Shown: in pieces, positions 1 to 9,390 of the stretch
Position numbering within the stretch: position 1 is the stretch's first letter
How the letters are laid out: every line of letters starts with the position of its first letter
Origin: Balneolaceae bacterium
GTDB taxonomy: Bacteria > Bacteroidota > Rhodothermia > Balneolales > Balneolaceae
DNA: 64,000 nucleotides
Direction of reading: 5' to 3'
Assembly (NCBI GenBank): GCA_034521495.1
Contig: JAXHMK010000004.1
Span: 434,001 to 498,000 of the forward strand
Program-made: the position numbers and the translations under genes
The notes under the pieces: model-generated
Seen by the model: the letters and a program-made list of their open reading frames with translations, nothing else
Database searches by the model: none
What the model was told of the DNA's origin: nothing

Positions 1-1
1 T

Positions 2-2242
2 CTGAAAAAGGAGATGGAGGAGGAGGCTGACAAACTTCGGGAGCTTCAACAGTCCCTCAAAGATAAAGATGAAAAGCTTGAGCAGCGCAATCGGGAGATC
101 AAACAGATGCGGCTTCAAACCCGCAAGTTCGCAGATAATCACGATTATAATGAGGCCGAAACCAGGGAGCTTCTGATTGATGTGATGCTTCGGGAATCCG
201 GTTGGGATCCGGCGAAAAGAGACGTTCGGGAGTACAAAGTGGAAGGCATGCCAAACGATTCGGGAATTGGGTACGTGGACTATGTGCTGTGGAATGACGA
301 TGGCAAACCACTGGCATTGGTGGAAGCGAAACGAACGACACGAAATTATGAGGAAGGCCAACACCAGGCAAAGCTTTATGCGAATTGTTTGGAGAAGCGA
401 TTTGGTGTTCGTCCCATCATATTCTTGTCGAATGGGTATGAGATCTGGATCTGGGATGACGGTGAATATCCGCCGAGAAAAATTTTAGGTTTTTATACCA
501 AAGACAGTCTTCAAACACTGTTCTTTCAAAAGAAGAACAAAGAGCCTCTGCATAAAGCCGATATTAACCATGATATTACAGAACGTTATTATCAGATTGG
601 AGCCATTCGGCGGGTAGGTGAGCGATTCCAGGAAGGTCACCGGCGCGCACTGTTAGTGATGGCTACCGGTACCGGAAAAACACGAACATCTATTTCCATT
701 TCGAATATGTTGCTTCAGAACAGGTGGGCGAAGCGTATTCTATTCCTGGCCGATCGGAATGCGTTGGTCAGGCAGGCGTACAGAGCGTATGCAAACCATC
801 TTCCGTCAGTTCCGATTGTTAATCTTGTTGAAGAGAAAGACGATACGGCAGCTAAAGTAGTATTTTCGACCTATCCGACTATGTTAAATCAAATTGAGAA
901 TCTGGAAGAAGGCCAGCGAAAATTTGATCCGGGATACTTTGATCTTGTCATTATTGACGAAGCGCACCGCAGTGTGTATAACAAGTACAAAGCTATCTTT
1001 CACTATTTCGATTCGCTGCTGCTTGGTTTGACGGCTACGCCTAAAGAAGATGTGGATCATGATACCTATGAACTTTTTAATACCGAACAGGGGAATCCTA
1101 CTTTTGCATATGGCTTGGAACAAGCTGTAGAGGACAAATATTTACGACCGCCAAAGAAGATCTCTGTTCTTGGTAAATTTCTGACTGAGGGAATCAAGTA
1201 TGATGATCTGTCTGAAGAAGAAAAGAAGCAATACGATGATCTGTTAGCAGACGACGAAACCGGCGCCATTCCGGACCACATTGATGCTTCACAACTCAAT
1301 AAGTGGTTGTTCAATGAGGACACGGTGGAGAAAGTCATTAAGCAGCTCATGGAAGATGGGTTAAAAGTAGAAGGTGGAGATCGGTTGGGAGATACCATCA
1401 TTTTTGCCAAGAACCACAAGCACGCCGTGTTTATTCAACAGGTCTTTGATAAGAACTATCCACACTATGCCGGTCATTTTGCACAGGTCATCGATAATAA
1501 AGTGGAAAAATCACAGGATCTGATCGATAAGTTTTGCTCCTCTGAACATAAAAATCCAACGATTGCCATTTCTGTGGATATGATGGATACGGGGATCGAT
1601 GCGCCCGATGTGGTCAATCTTGTGTTTTTCAAACCGGTTCGTTCGAAGACAAAATTTAACCAGATGATTGGCCGCGGAACTCGCTTTCGTCCTGATCTTT
1701 TTGGTCCTGGTGAAGACAAGAAATATTTCCTGATCTTTGATTACTGTGGCAACTTCGAGTTTTTTGATCAAAATCCGGATGGGTATGAAACTGCTGCTGG
1801 GCCGTCCGTTAGTGCTCAGATTTTTGAAAAAAGGTTATTGCTCACTGCCAAATTAAAGAACGAGCCCTATAAACATGATGAAGAGTTACAGGAGTACAGA
1901 AAAACTTTGCTGGACCAACTTCATCAGCAAGTCTCAAACCTGGAAAGGCAAAGTGTTCAGGTTCGTCCACACCTCAAATTAGTTCACAAACTGGAGGACA
2001 GGGCGGTTTGGGAGCATCTTGAATCTCATGAAAGAAAAGAGATTGTACGGGAGCTGGCCGAGATTCTCCCGGTGGACATGAACGAAGATGAAGTTCGCCG
2101 GCGGTTTGATCTGCTGATGCTCGTTTTGCAACATGAGCTTTTAGATGGAATTCTGAATGAAAAAGCTACAAAGAATAAAGTCATCGATATGGCCGAGCAC
2201 CTCTATTCCAAAGAGCCATATTCCTGCCATCAAAAAAGTTAA
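2..2242 (+). CDS. hsdR: Type I restriction enzyme R subunit (HsdR), 5'-partial, frameshifted near its 3' end
   Basis: Motor and nuclease subunit of a type I restriction-modification complex. It cleaves unmethylated DNA after ATP-driven translocation together with HsdM and HsdS. Numbering from the first in-window ATG (position 14), the protein shows a charged coiled coil (about 1-40), a PD-(D/E)xK nuclease core (D89, E104-A-K106), Walker A MATGTGKT (about 216-223), DEAH at 315-318, motif III LTATP, and motif VI QMIGRGTR. The frame is open to the window edge, so the true start probably lies upstream. Near 2205-2220 the frame is lost: residues after LYSKEP become out of frame and stop at 2242, while the expected C-terminal sequence resumes in the next frame. 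No hsdM or hsdS lies in the window; they may be upstream. The frameshift is either real or a sequencing error. Confidence 0.9.
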   Translation: MKKEMEEEADKLRELQQSLKDKDEKLEQRNREIKQMRLQTRKFADNHDYNEAETRELLIDVMLRESGWDPAKRDVREYKVEGMPNDSGIGYVDYVLWNDDGKPLALVEAKRTTRNYEEGQHQAKLYANCLEKRFGVRPIIFLSNGYEIWIWDDGEYPPRKILGFYTKDSLQTLFFQKKNKEPLHKADINHDITERYYQIGAIRRVGERFQEGHRRALLVMATGTGKTRTSISISNMLLQNRWAKRILFLADRNALVRQAYRAYANHLPSVPIVNLVEEKDDTAAKVVFSTYPTMLNQIENLEEGQRKFDPGYFDLVIIDEAHRSVYNKYKAIFHYFDSLLLGLTATPKEDVDHDTYELFNTEQGNPTFAYGLEQAVEDKYLRPPKKISVLGKFLTEGIKYDDLSEEEKKQYDDLLADDETGAIPDHIDASQLNKWLFNEDTVEKVIKQLMEDGLKVEGGDRLGDTIIFAKNHKHAVFIQQVFDKNYPHYAGHFAQVIDNKVEKSQDLIDKFCSSEHKNPTIAISVDMMDTGIDAPDVVNLVFFKPVRSKTKFNQMIGRGTRFRPDLFGPGEDKKYFLIFDYCGNFEFFDQNPDGYETAAGPSVSAQIFEKRLLLTAKLKNEPYKHDEELQEYRKTLLDQLHQQVSNLERQSVQVRPHLKLVHKLEDRAVWEHLESHERKEIVRELAEILPVDMNEDEVRRRFDLLMLVLQHELLDGILNEKATKNKVIDMAEHLYSKEPYSCHQKS

Positions 2243-2924
2243 ACCCACACTCGTGAAAGTTTTGAGTGAAGAATTTTGGGAATCACCTACTGTGATAGAT
2301 TTGGACGAGGTTCGGTCACACATGAGAGATATTGTTGAACTCATTGACAGAAAGAAACAGGCGCCGGTATATACCGATTTTGAGGATACATTTAGTGAAG
2401 TGATCGAAAGAGATTCGGACTTTACAGTGGGTGATTCAGCGATCGATCCAAGACGCTACAAGCGTAAAATGGAGAAGTTCATTGAAGAGCATAAAAATCA
2501 TCTGATCATTGAGAAAATTCGAAAGGCACAACCTCTTACGGATAAAGAGGTAGAAACACTGGAAGAGTTTCTAATCAATGCAGATCCAAATATTAGCCCC
2601 AAAGACTTTCATGAAATATTGGGAGAGGGAATGGAACTGGTAACATTTATCCGGGCGGCTTCAGGGCTTGAAAGAGAAGCAGTGATCAAAGAGTTTGAAG
2701 ATTTTCTGCAAAACCGAAATTTGAGTTCCAATCAGATTCAGTTTATAAACCAGATGATTGAATTCTACACACAGAAAGGTCACTTGGAGATTGCTAATCT
2801 GTATGAACCACCTTTTGATTTTATAGATCAAGAAGGCATTGATGGCGTATTCCGAGATAAAAGTAATGTTGTAGATTTGCTGATTGGGAAAGTGAAGAAG
2901 TTGAATGAGGTTAAGGTTGGATAG
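2210..2924 (+). CDS. hsdR: HsdR C-terminal fragment, out of frame with the main hsdR reading frame
   Basis: This frame overlaps the end of the preceding hsdR frame and is open from an ATG at 2157, but convincing coding content starts near IPAIKKVKPTLV (about 2219). It encodes the helical C-terminal region of HsdR (EcoEI-type R subunit C-terminal), which contacts HsdM/HsdS. Length and position fit one gene of about 2.9 kb broken by a single-base indel; removing one C at 2216-2217 would restore YSKEHIPAIKK. If the shift is real, the nuclease/helicase part is made without its complex-assembly domain. Its stop faces the end of the convergent protease gene 13 bp away. Confidence 0.75.
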
Positions 2925-2936
2925 TCTCTCCAATAT

Positions 2937-4958
2937 TTACTTCGCCAGCAACATCTTTTCAACCCTCATCCCCTGGTCCGTTACCATCCTGTAAAAATAC
3001 ACGCCGGATGAAAGACCTCCTGCCTGAAATGGAATTTCGTAGTAGCCTACGGTAAATTCTTCATCAACAATAGTTTGAACGAGTGATCCGACGGAATTGA
3101 AGATATCCAACCGAACCCTTGATTGTTGAGGAACCACAATTGGGATTTGGGTTTGATTGTTGTAGGGATTAGGAAAGTTGTTGCCGAGAGTCAGCTCGCC
3201 TTCAGAAAAAAGAAACTCGATTTCAATTTCGCTGTTAAGTATTAGTCCTTCCGCTGAGACGCTGTACTCAACAACTTCTTCGGCATTATTGGTGATTGAG
3301 AAACTTGCCATACCTGATGCATCTGTATTGGTTTGGGAAGGTGATATAGATGACGAACCTCCCTCAGCTTCAATTTTAACATCTGCATCGGCAACAGGAT
3401 CGCCATTACTGTCTTGAACAAAAACGGTAACAATACTTTGCTGTATCCCTGTTGCCAAGACCCGATCTCTCGATAAAGTAACTTCTGAATTCGAAAGGCT
3501 GATATCGGTAGTAGTGATCTCCCTGACATTTGAATTCTCACTTTGTGTGGTTTCGGCACCACTTCGAACACGGTAGTAATAATGGTTCCCGGGCATAAGA
3601 TCATCTACCAAAAATTTAGTTCCATTTCCAACATTCCAGTCTTCGTACTCGTTGACGAAGGAATTGAAATCCGGGTCTGTCGATACATCCAGGAAATATC
3701 GTTCGGCAGCGGGTACTTCAGACCAACGAGCAGTAAATGAGACAGCATTCACTGAGGCGGGAAACAAGGCTTGTGGTTTTTGGAGTTCAAGGGTTGTGAA
3801 TGGTTTACTTTCTCCATAGCCAATTCCGGCTGTGTTTGTTGCGTAGGCCTGAACAAAGTAATTGCTGTTTTGATCTAATCCCGTCAACTTATATTCAAAC
3901 GATCCAACACCGGAGCCGATATTTTGACACTCTCCATTTAAAGCCGGGTTCTCTTCGGAACCCCAGCAAATTCCACGTTGTGAAACATCAGCACCGCCGT
4001 CAAAGCTTACGGTACCGCCAACTGTTGCCAGGGAATAAGAGATTTCCGAGGCGGGCGCTGTAGATACTGTAGGCACACTTATATCATTCGATTGTGTTCG
4101 ATAATTTTCGATAGCGTGCCGAACTTCATTCATGCTCCGGGCATTATCAGCAGGTGAATATTCACCATCATACGAACCTGTGGGAACCCCCTGGTATAAT
4201 ATGTTGGGATTGGAGAAATAATTTACGGCTACGGCCCCCTCTCTGTATGTCATTACGGAGGCGTACTCAGTTGTATTGTTTCCAAACCACCGCCAACCGG
4301 TAGAGTAGGGAAAGAGTCCGCCGTCGCTGCCGGCAGCTGAAGAATTTTGATTTCTGCTGTGAGCGTTCCCAAAGTTGTGGCCCATCTCGTGCGCATGCGT
4401 TCGTCCGGCTGCTTGCTGAACACGTGAAAGAGAAAAACCATATCGAGGCAAACCGTTTGGGTTGTTGATCACCCAGGCAATTCCGCCCACGTCCGATGTG
4501 TTTGTAAAAAGAGCCACAAGATCGGCTGAGTGATTATCTCGTATTTGATGGACTTCATCTAAGAAACCGGCATTTTCTGATCCCCAAAGATTAAAGGAAG
4601 GGGAAGCAGTGAGTCTCTGAAGATCAGTCAGTGAATTTCCAGATTCCTCATATTCAACCAGTTGCGAGTGAACCAGACGAAATTCAATATGTACGTTAGA
4701 GTTATCGGCAGCAAGCTGGGCTGTGGCCATCGATTGATTTATGATATTTTGAATTCCGCTTGAGTTGGTGTTCGCCCAGTTCATAGCGGATGGAGTATAG
4801 ACTATTAAAACATCAACTGTAGAAGGGCCGTGATCTTGTTCCGGCATTAAATTTTTTATTGGAGAATTTCCTGTTTTAATACTCATATCATGATTCTGTC
4901 CACACTCAAGTTCCTCAGTTTGATGAGGATCTTTTTCAATTAGCAGATGCTGATTCAA
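2937..4958 (-). CDS. Secreted M12B/reprolysin-like zinc metallopeptidase with Ig-like domains and T9SS sorting tail (main part)
   Basis: Secreted zinc endopeptidase. The catalytic signature is H190-E191-x-x-H194-x-x-G197-x-x-H200 (HEMGHNFGNAH), the extended HExxHxxGxxH motif of metzincins. It is followed by two fibronectin/Ig-like modules (about 280-480), a Big-1-like invasin domain (about 490-580), and a C-terminal sorting domain starting near GNNFPNPYNNQT and ending VEKMLLAK, typical of type IX secretion cargo. The reading frame continues upstream of the ATG at 4958 without a stop to about 5105, where it must join the signal-peptide fragment in another frame. The natural substrate cannot be told from sequence. 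Confidence 0.85.
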   Translation of the reverse strand: MNQHLLIEKDPHQTEELECGQNHDMSIKTGNSPIKNLMPEQDHGPSTVDVLIVYTPSAMNWANTNSSGIQNIINQSMATAQLAADNSNVHIEFRLVHSQLVEYEESGNSLTDLQRLTASPSFNLWGSENAGFLDEVHQIRDNHSADLVALFTNTSDVGGIAWVINNPNGLPRYGFSLSRVQQAAGRTHAHEMGHNFGNAHSRNQNSSAAGSDGGLFPYSTGWRWFGNNTTEYASVMTYREGAVAVNYFSNPNILYQGVPTGSYDGEYSPADNARSMNEVRHAIENYRTQSNDISVPTVSTAPASEISYSLATVGGTVSFDGGADVSQRGICWGSEENPALNGECQNIGSGVGSFEYKLTGLDQNSNYFVQAYATNTAGIGYGESKPFTTLELQKPQALFPASVNAVSFTARWSEVPAAERYFLDVSTDPDFNSFVNEYEDWNVGNGTKFLVDDLMPGNHYYYRVRSGAETTQSENSNVREITTTDISLSNSEVTLSRDRVLATGIQQSIVTVFVQDSNGDPVADADVKIEAEGGSSSISPSQTNTDASGMASFSITNNAEEVVEYSVSAEGLILNSEIEIEFLFSEGELTLGNNFPNPYNNQTQIPIVVPQQSRVRLDIFNSVGSLVQTIVDEEFTVGYYEIPFQAGGLSSGVYFYRMVTDQGMRVEKMLLAK

Positions 4959-5079
4959 TGTGGGCGCTAAACGAATTTCATAGAAGGTGTGTTGAGACGG
5001 AATATCAATTGAAGAGATTACTTTCTCATCAGAGGGAGAGTAGGAAAGAATGAATGAATTTATAGGCTTATTGTTGATT

Positions 5080-5358
5080 TTACCAATTGCCGACCATCCT
5101 CCATTGTGATAAGTGTATCACTCGTTCAATGGCTACATCAAAAAAATTACCTTTTATGCCGGGTACAGATATCAATTCTGTTTGGCCTGTTTGAATTGAG
5201 CGAAGAACGGACCGGTTCATCTCAATGGGAATTGATCTGAGATCACCACCTTGCTTTGCAGTCCATTCAGTTTGTACTTGCTTACCTGTTTCAAATAGTA
5301 ACGGCGATGAATTTTGTGCAGAAATAACAGTTGCAAATACGAGCAAGTAGAGCTGCAA
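5080..5358 (-). CDS. N-terminal signal peptide/propeptide fragment of the M12B-like protease
   Basis: A 92-residue frame starting at a TTG and beginning QLYLLVFATVISAQ, a Sec signal peptide, followed by propeptide-like sequence. It ends VIHLSQWRMVGNW in what is the wrong frame; from about 5105-5118 the adjacent frame gives HNGGWSAIGKINNKP and runs without a stop into the protease body. The two parts are therefore one gene of about 2.4 kb split by a frameshift. No ATG is visible near the start; an upstream continuation (RSSNIYKVLF) is open, so the real start may be a little upstream. The broken gene would leave the protease without its export signal. Confidence 0.6.
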   Translation of the reverse strand: MQLYLLVFATVISAQNSSPLLFETGKQVQTEWTAKQGGDLRSIPIEMNRSVLRSIQTGQTELISVPGIKGNFFDVAIERVIHLSQWRMVGNW

Positions 5359-5561
5359 AAATAGGACTTTATAAATGTTTGAAGACCTGATAGTGAATGT
5401 AATTTGTTGTAGTTCTGTAAACGTCTCTGTTCAACAGTATAAATAAATAGCAGAATCTATTAACTGAAGAGTAATATAAAAGTAATCTGAAGTGTAAGCA
5501 GTAGAAATTAATTGGGCAAGAAAGCATATATTCTGTCGTTTTTCAGCATTCAGAACCGACA

Positions 5562-5593
5562 TTTAAAAAAGTGCTTAGAAAGCTCTATTTTTG
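5562..5593 (+). promoter_or_regulatory. Candidate Bacteroidota-type promoter for mnmG
   Basis: TTTA at 5562-5565 and TATTTTTG at 5586-5593 are separated by 20 nt. This resembles the -33 TTTG / -7 TAnnTTTG consensus of the primary sigma factor of Bacteroidota. It lies about 55 bp upstream of the mnmG ATG. Weak evidence, by eye only. Confidence 0.3.
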
Positions 5594-5646
5594 TAGATGT
5601 TCGGATAGAATTATAATATATATAAATAAAATAAAAACAAGGGTTT

Positions 5647-7536
5647 ATGAAAAGTTTATATCCCACATATGATGTAATTGTAGTGGGTGCCGGCCATGCC
5701 GGAAGCGAAGCAGCTGCAGCTTCTGCAAATATGGGAGCAAAGACTCTCTTGATTACAATGAATTTAGATGCTATCGCAAAAATGTCTTGCAATCCCGCGA
5801 TGGGCGGTGTGGCCAAAGGTCAGTTAGTCAGGGAGATTGATGCACTCGGTGGTTTAAGTGGAAAAGTGGCTGACAAAAGTGGTGTTCAATTCAGGATGCT
5901 AAATAAAAGTAAAGGGCCGGCGATGTGGAGTCCTCGTTGCCAGAGTGATCGTGCCCTCTACTCCAAAACAATGAGAGAGGAACTGGAGAAGATTCCTAAT
6001 CTCTATTTCAGGCAAGACAATGTAGTTGAAATACTGACAGACGATGATGGAAAAGTTGTTACCGGAGTGGTAACACAAACAGGGCAGAGTTTTGAGTCGA
6101 AGTCAGTTGTATTGACGAGTGGCACATTTTTGAATGGACTGATTCATATAGGAGAGAGTCAGTACGGTGGGGGACGATCTGGTGAACGAGCTTCTGTTGG
6201 CGTCTCTGCATCACTGGAAAAACTCGGTTTTGAGGTTGGTCGATTAAAAACTGGAACGCCTCCAAGAATTGATGGTCGCTCTGTCGATCTCTCACAACTC
6301 GAAATTCAATATGGGGATGAGGATCCGAGTCCGTTTTCGTTTATGACAGATGAGCTTCCGGATAAAGATGATCAGTTGACCTGCTGGATTGGATATACAA
6401 ACAACGAAGTTCATGAGATGCTAAAGACCGGTTTTGACCGAAGCCCGATGTTTAATGGTCGTATTCAATCGGTGGGTCCGCGTTATTGCCCAAGTATTGA
6501 AGATAAAATCAATCGTTTTGCAGATAAGGATCAGCATCAGTTATTTCTTGAACCAGAGGGATGGGATACATACGAGATGTATCTTAATGGTTTTTCAACA
6601 TCTTTGCCCGAAGATGTACAATATCATGCACTTCGTACTATTCCGGGATTTGAAGAGGCTGTGATGCTTCGGCCAGGTTATGCCATTGAATACGATTATT
6701 TTCAGCCTTACCAGGTAAAACGATCTCTTGAGACAAAACGGGTAAATGGGCTTTTCTTCGCCGGACAAATTAATGGAACAACCGGATACGAAGAAGCAGC
6801 ATGCCAGGGATTGATGGCCGGAATTAATTCAGCCCAATATGTTCTGGAAAAAGAACCTTTTATTTTGAAAAGATCTGAGGCATATATTGGTGTTTTGATT
6901 GATGATCTTATTAATAAAGGTACAGAGGAGCCTTATCGAATGTTTACATCAAGAGCTGAGCACCGAATTTTGTTGAGACAAGATAACGCTGATCTGCGTC
7001 TGACGGAACTCGGAAAGCGAATCGGTTTAGTTGAGGATGAACGTTATGAACGATACACTCAAAAGAAAACCGAGATAGACAGGTTGTATGATTTGATCAG
7101 TGATTATACGGTTTATCCTGAAAAAATGGATCCAATGCTGGTGGAAAATGGCACATCTACACTTTCACAGCCAGTAAAAGCAAAAACTTTAGTTCCTCGT
7201 CCAGAACTTCATTTGCAGGATATTTTAAATGCCGATGAAGAACTTCAACAAAAAGTGAATGATATTACCAAAAGTACATATGTCATTGAACAGGTTGAAA
7301 TTCAAATTAAATATGATGGTTATATCAAGCGGGAATTTGAGATGGTAGAGGAGATGAGCAAGCAAGAGAATACTGAAATACCTGAAAAGATTAATTACGA
7401 TAAAATTCAAAGCCTTTCTTCGGAGGGAAAATCGAAACTCACAAAAATCCAACCCGAAACCATAGGCCAGGCTTCAAGAATAAGTGGAGTTTCAGCAAGT
7501 GATGTTGCAGTATTAATGGTCTATTTAAAAGGGTAG
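5647..7536 (+). CDS. mnmG: tRNA uridine-5-carboxymethylaminomethyl(34) synthesis enzyme MnmG (GidA)
   Basis: FAD-dependent enzyme that, with MnmE, adds carboxymethylaminomethyl groups to wobble U34 of certain tRNAs. The 629-residue length is normal. It opens with the Rossmann motif [12 protein letters not shown] (about 12-23), has [20 protein letters not shown] (catalytic Cys about 49), the [12 protein letters not shown] segment, and the C-terminal helical MnmE-binding region ending AVLMVYLKG. The stop (TAG, 7534-7536) overlaps the first bases of a parS site, and rsmG starts 6 bp later, so mnmG-rsmG form the classical gidAB pair usually found near the replication origin. Confidence 0.98.
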   Translation: MKSLYPTYDVIVVGAGHAGSEAAAASANMGAKTLLITMNLDAIAKMSCNPAMGGVAKGQLVREIDALGGLSGKVADKSGVQFRMLNKSKGPAMWSPRCQSDRALYSKTMREELEKIPNLYFRQDNVVEILTDDDGKVVTGVVTQTGQSFESKSVVLTSGTFLNGLIHIGESQYGGGRSGERASVGVSASLEKLGFEVGRLKTGTPPRIDGRSVDLSQLEIQYGDEDPSPFSFMTDELPDKDDQLTCWIGYTNNEVHEMLKTGFDRSPMFNGRIQSVGPRYCPSIEDKINRFADKDQHQLFLEPEGWDTYEMYLNGFSTSLPEDVQYHALRTIPGFEEAVMLRPGYAIEYDYFQPYQVKRSLETKRVNGLFFAGQINGTTGYEEAACQGLMAGINSAQYVLEKEPFILKRSEAYIGVLIDDLINKGTEEPYRMFTSRAEHRILLRQDNADLRLTELGKRIGLVEDERYERYTQKKTEIDRLYDLISDYTVYPEKMDPMLVENGTSTLSQPVKAKTLVPRPELHLQDILNADEELQQKVNDITKSTYVIEQVEIQIKYDGYIKREFEMVEEMSKQENTEIPEKINYDKIQSLSSEGKSKLTKIQPETIGQASRISGVSASDVAVLMVYLKG

Positions 7537-7550
7537 TTTCACGTGAAACA
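7535..7550. promoter_or_regulatory. parS: parS chromosome-segregation site 1
   Basis: AGTTTCACGTGAAACA contains the perfect 14-bp palindrome GTTTCACGTGAAAC, the ParB-binding core of the widely conserved parS consensus (TGTTTCACGTGAAACA; 15 of 16 positions match). It spans the mnmG stop and the GTG start of rsmG. ParB spreading and CTP-dependent clamp loading at such sites organise the origin region; parA/parB are not in the window. Confidence 0.9.
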
Positions 7551-8181
7551 TTCTATAAACACCATTCAGGTCGGTCCGGATAAGCTTCAACAAGCCAGGA
7601 ATCTATATTTTGAACATGAGACAGAGATGGAAACCTATCTTGATGAGCTTCTAAGTTGGAATGAAAAAATTAATCTTGTGAGTCGTAATGTTTCACGTGA
7701 AACGATTCGGGAACATATCATTCATTCGCTTCTGCCAAAACCGCTCGGATTAATTCAATGGCATGAGAAATGGATCGATTCAGGGACTGGCGGCGGACTA
7801 CCGGGGATACCATTAGCTATTTGTGAAAAAGAGATCAGGTGGTATTTGAACGACAATGTCCGAAAAAAAATGAAAGCCGTTGGGGATATTGTAGAGACAA
7901 TGAAGCTTAAAAATACTGAGGTCATTCCGAAAAGTATTTCATTGGTAGATCTTGAGGAGGGAACTGGAATCGTAACGAAACATGCTTTTAAGATAAAAGA
8001 TCTACTGAGATTATTGGGGTCGGCTCCATGGCAAACCATTTTAATGTGGAAAGGGGTGGAGGATGTAGAAGAGGAAGTTCGACGAACTCATAAAAATCTG
8101 AAGGTGTTAATCTACGAATTCAATTTTGGAAAGGACGAGCCTTTCTATGATGGAAAAGGAATTATAAAAATTGAGAGATAA
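7543..8181 (+). CDS. rsmG: 16S rRNA (guanine527-N7)-methyltransferase RsmG (GidB)
   Basis: SAM-dependent methyltransferase that makes m7G527 in 16S rRNA; its loss gives low-level streptomycin resistance in other bacteria. It is 212 residues long, has LLSWNEKINLVS at about 37-48 (typical RsmG N-terminal motif), and the SAM-binding loop DSGTGGGLPGIPLAI at about 83-97. The start chosen is GTG at 7543, inside parS site 1 and 6 bp after the mnmG stop; the next in-frame ATG (7627) would remove conserved N-terminal residues. A second parS lies inside the gene, read as NVSRET. Confidence 0.93.
   Translation: MKHSINTIQVGPDKLQQARNLYFEHETEMETYLDELLSWNEKINLVSRNVSRETIREHIIHSLLPKPLGLIQWHEKWIDSGTGGGLPGIPLAICEKEIRWYLNDNVRKKMKAVGDIVETMKLKNTEVIPKSISLVDLEEGTGIVTKHAFKIKDLLRLLGSAPWQTILMWKGVEDVEEEVRRTHKNLKVLIYEFNFGKDEPFYDGKGIIKIER
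7689..7704. promoter_or_regulatory. parS: parS chromosome-segregation site 2, inside rsmG
   Basis: TGTTTCACGTGAAACG carries the same perfect 14-bp core GTTTCACGTGAAAC (15 of 16 positions match the consensus). It lies 154 bp from site 1, within rsmG codons for N-V-S-R-E-T. Two close sites are unlikely by chance and point to an origin-proximal centromere. Confidence 0.9.
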
Positions 8182-8397
8182 GCGGCAAAACTTCCTTTAG
8201 AATAGGAATAAACCGATAGAAAAATATTGCACATCTTGAATCCGGCGCGTGAGTTCTCTTCGAAAGTGCAGAACTATATTGGGATGTAAAACCATGTGGA
8301 TTCAGAGCAAAATTCATAAAATGGTTTTTCGATCTTCTTTAGAATAGAATGACATTTCTTACCTTTCAAGTCGTACGATAATCAATCTAAAATATAT

Positions 8398-9354
8398 ATG
8401 TCCCGACTTAAAAGTTCCGAACGTCGAATGAAATTGATCCTGATGCTGCAGGAATCAAAAAAGAGACTTACTGTTGATGAACTCGCTGAAACATTTGGAG
8501 TCAGCAGGCGAACTATCTTCAGAGATTTCAATGTTTTATCGGAAATAAATGTACCCGTTACGTGGGACAAATATAGCGGGTATGGAGTCATGGACGGGTA
8601 CAAAGTCCCGCCCCTTATGTTTACCGCTCAAGAGCTGGCCACTATTATGGTTGGCCTTAATTTTGTAAAATCCCAGGTTGATAAACAGCTTGTAGATGAT
8701 GCCAAAGGAGTGGAGTTGAAAATCAAAAATACGATTCCCGATGAGCTGAAGGAATTCATGGATTCACTTAATGACAGAACCGTTGTCGATCCATTTCTTC
8801 ATTTTGGCCACGAAAAAAAAGAGGGGGGAAACTGGTACCTGATCAGCAGTGCGATTTCACAATCGAAATCTCTGGGATTTTCATACCAAAGTAAGGGTGA
8901 CAAAAAAGTGACAGATCGGATTATCGATCCGTATCTTCTCATTTTTTACCGCGACCACTGGAACGTTATTGGATTTTCTCATAAAAGAGAGGCAATTCGG
9001 AATTTTGTGCTCGACCGGATGAATGAAGTAAAAATTTTGGATCAAAAATTTGACCGAAAATCCGAAATCGACATAGAGGGCTTAATTTTTGGATCTAACG
9101 AATCTGGACAATTAATAGAGGTATTGGTACATGAATCCGCCGATCGCGCATTCAGAGCCAATCTGCCGACAAAAATATTTAAGGAAAACCCTATTTCAGC
9201 TAAAAAAATTAAGGTTAGTTTTAAATTCGAAAATTTAGACTATATCAATGAATGGCTCCTTCAATTTGGTGATAAGGTTGAGATTATATCTCCGGAAGAT
9301 TTGAAAGAAAAAAGAAAAGATATTTTGAAGGAGATGATTGCGAAAGTTACATGA
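8398..9354 (+). CDS. YafY-type transcriptional regulator with HTH and WYL domains
   Basis: A 318-residue DNA-binding regulator. The N-terminus (about 1-60) is a winged helix of the DeoR/HTH_11 type (LTVDELAETFGVSRRTIFRDF, recognition helix about 34-45). The middle and C-terminal part form a WYL domain (starting near NWYLISSAIS, with DPYLLIFYRDHWNVIGF) and a WCX extension. WYL domains sense small ligands or nucleic-acid fragments and often control DNA-repair or defence genes. It stands alone, with 216 bp of gene-free DNA before it, so its target cannot be named from context. Convergent with the kinase gene downstream. Confidence 0.88.
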   Translation: MSRLKSSERRMKLILMLQESKKRLTVDELAETFGVSRRTIFRDFNVLSEINVPVTWDKYSGYGVMDGYKVPPLMFTAQELATIMVGLNFVKSQVDKQLVDDAKGVELKIKNTIPDELKEFMDSLNDRTVVDPFLHFGHEKKEGGNWYLISSAISQSKSLGFSYQSKGDKKVTDRIIDPYLLIFYRDHWNVIGFSHKREAIRNFVLDRMNEVKILDQKFDRKSEIDIEGLIFGSNESGQLIEVLVHESADRAFRANLPTKIFKENPISAKKIKVSFKFENLDYINEWLLQFGDKVEIISPEDLKEKRKDILKEMIAKVT

Positions 9355-9390
9355 GATTCGAAATGACAGAAAAATTTATAAACGTCCATT

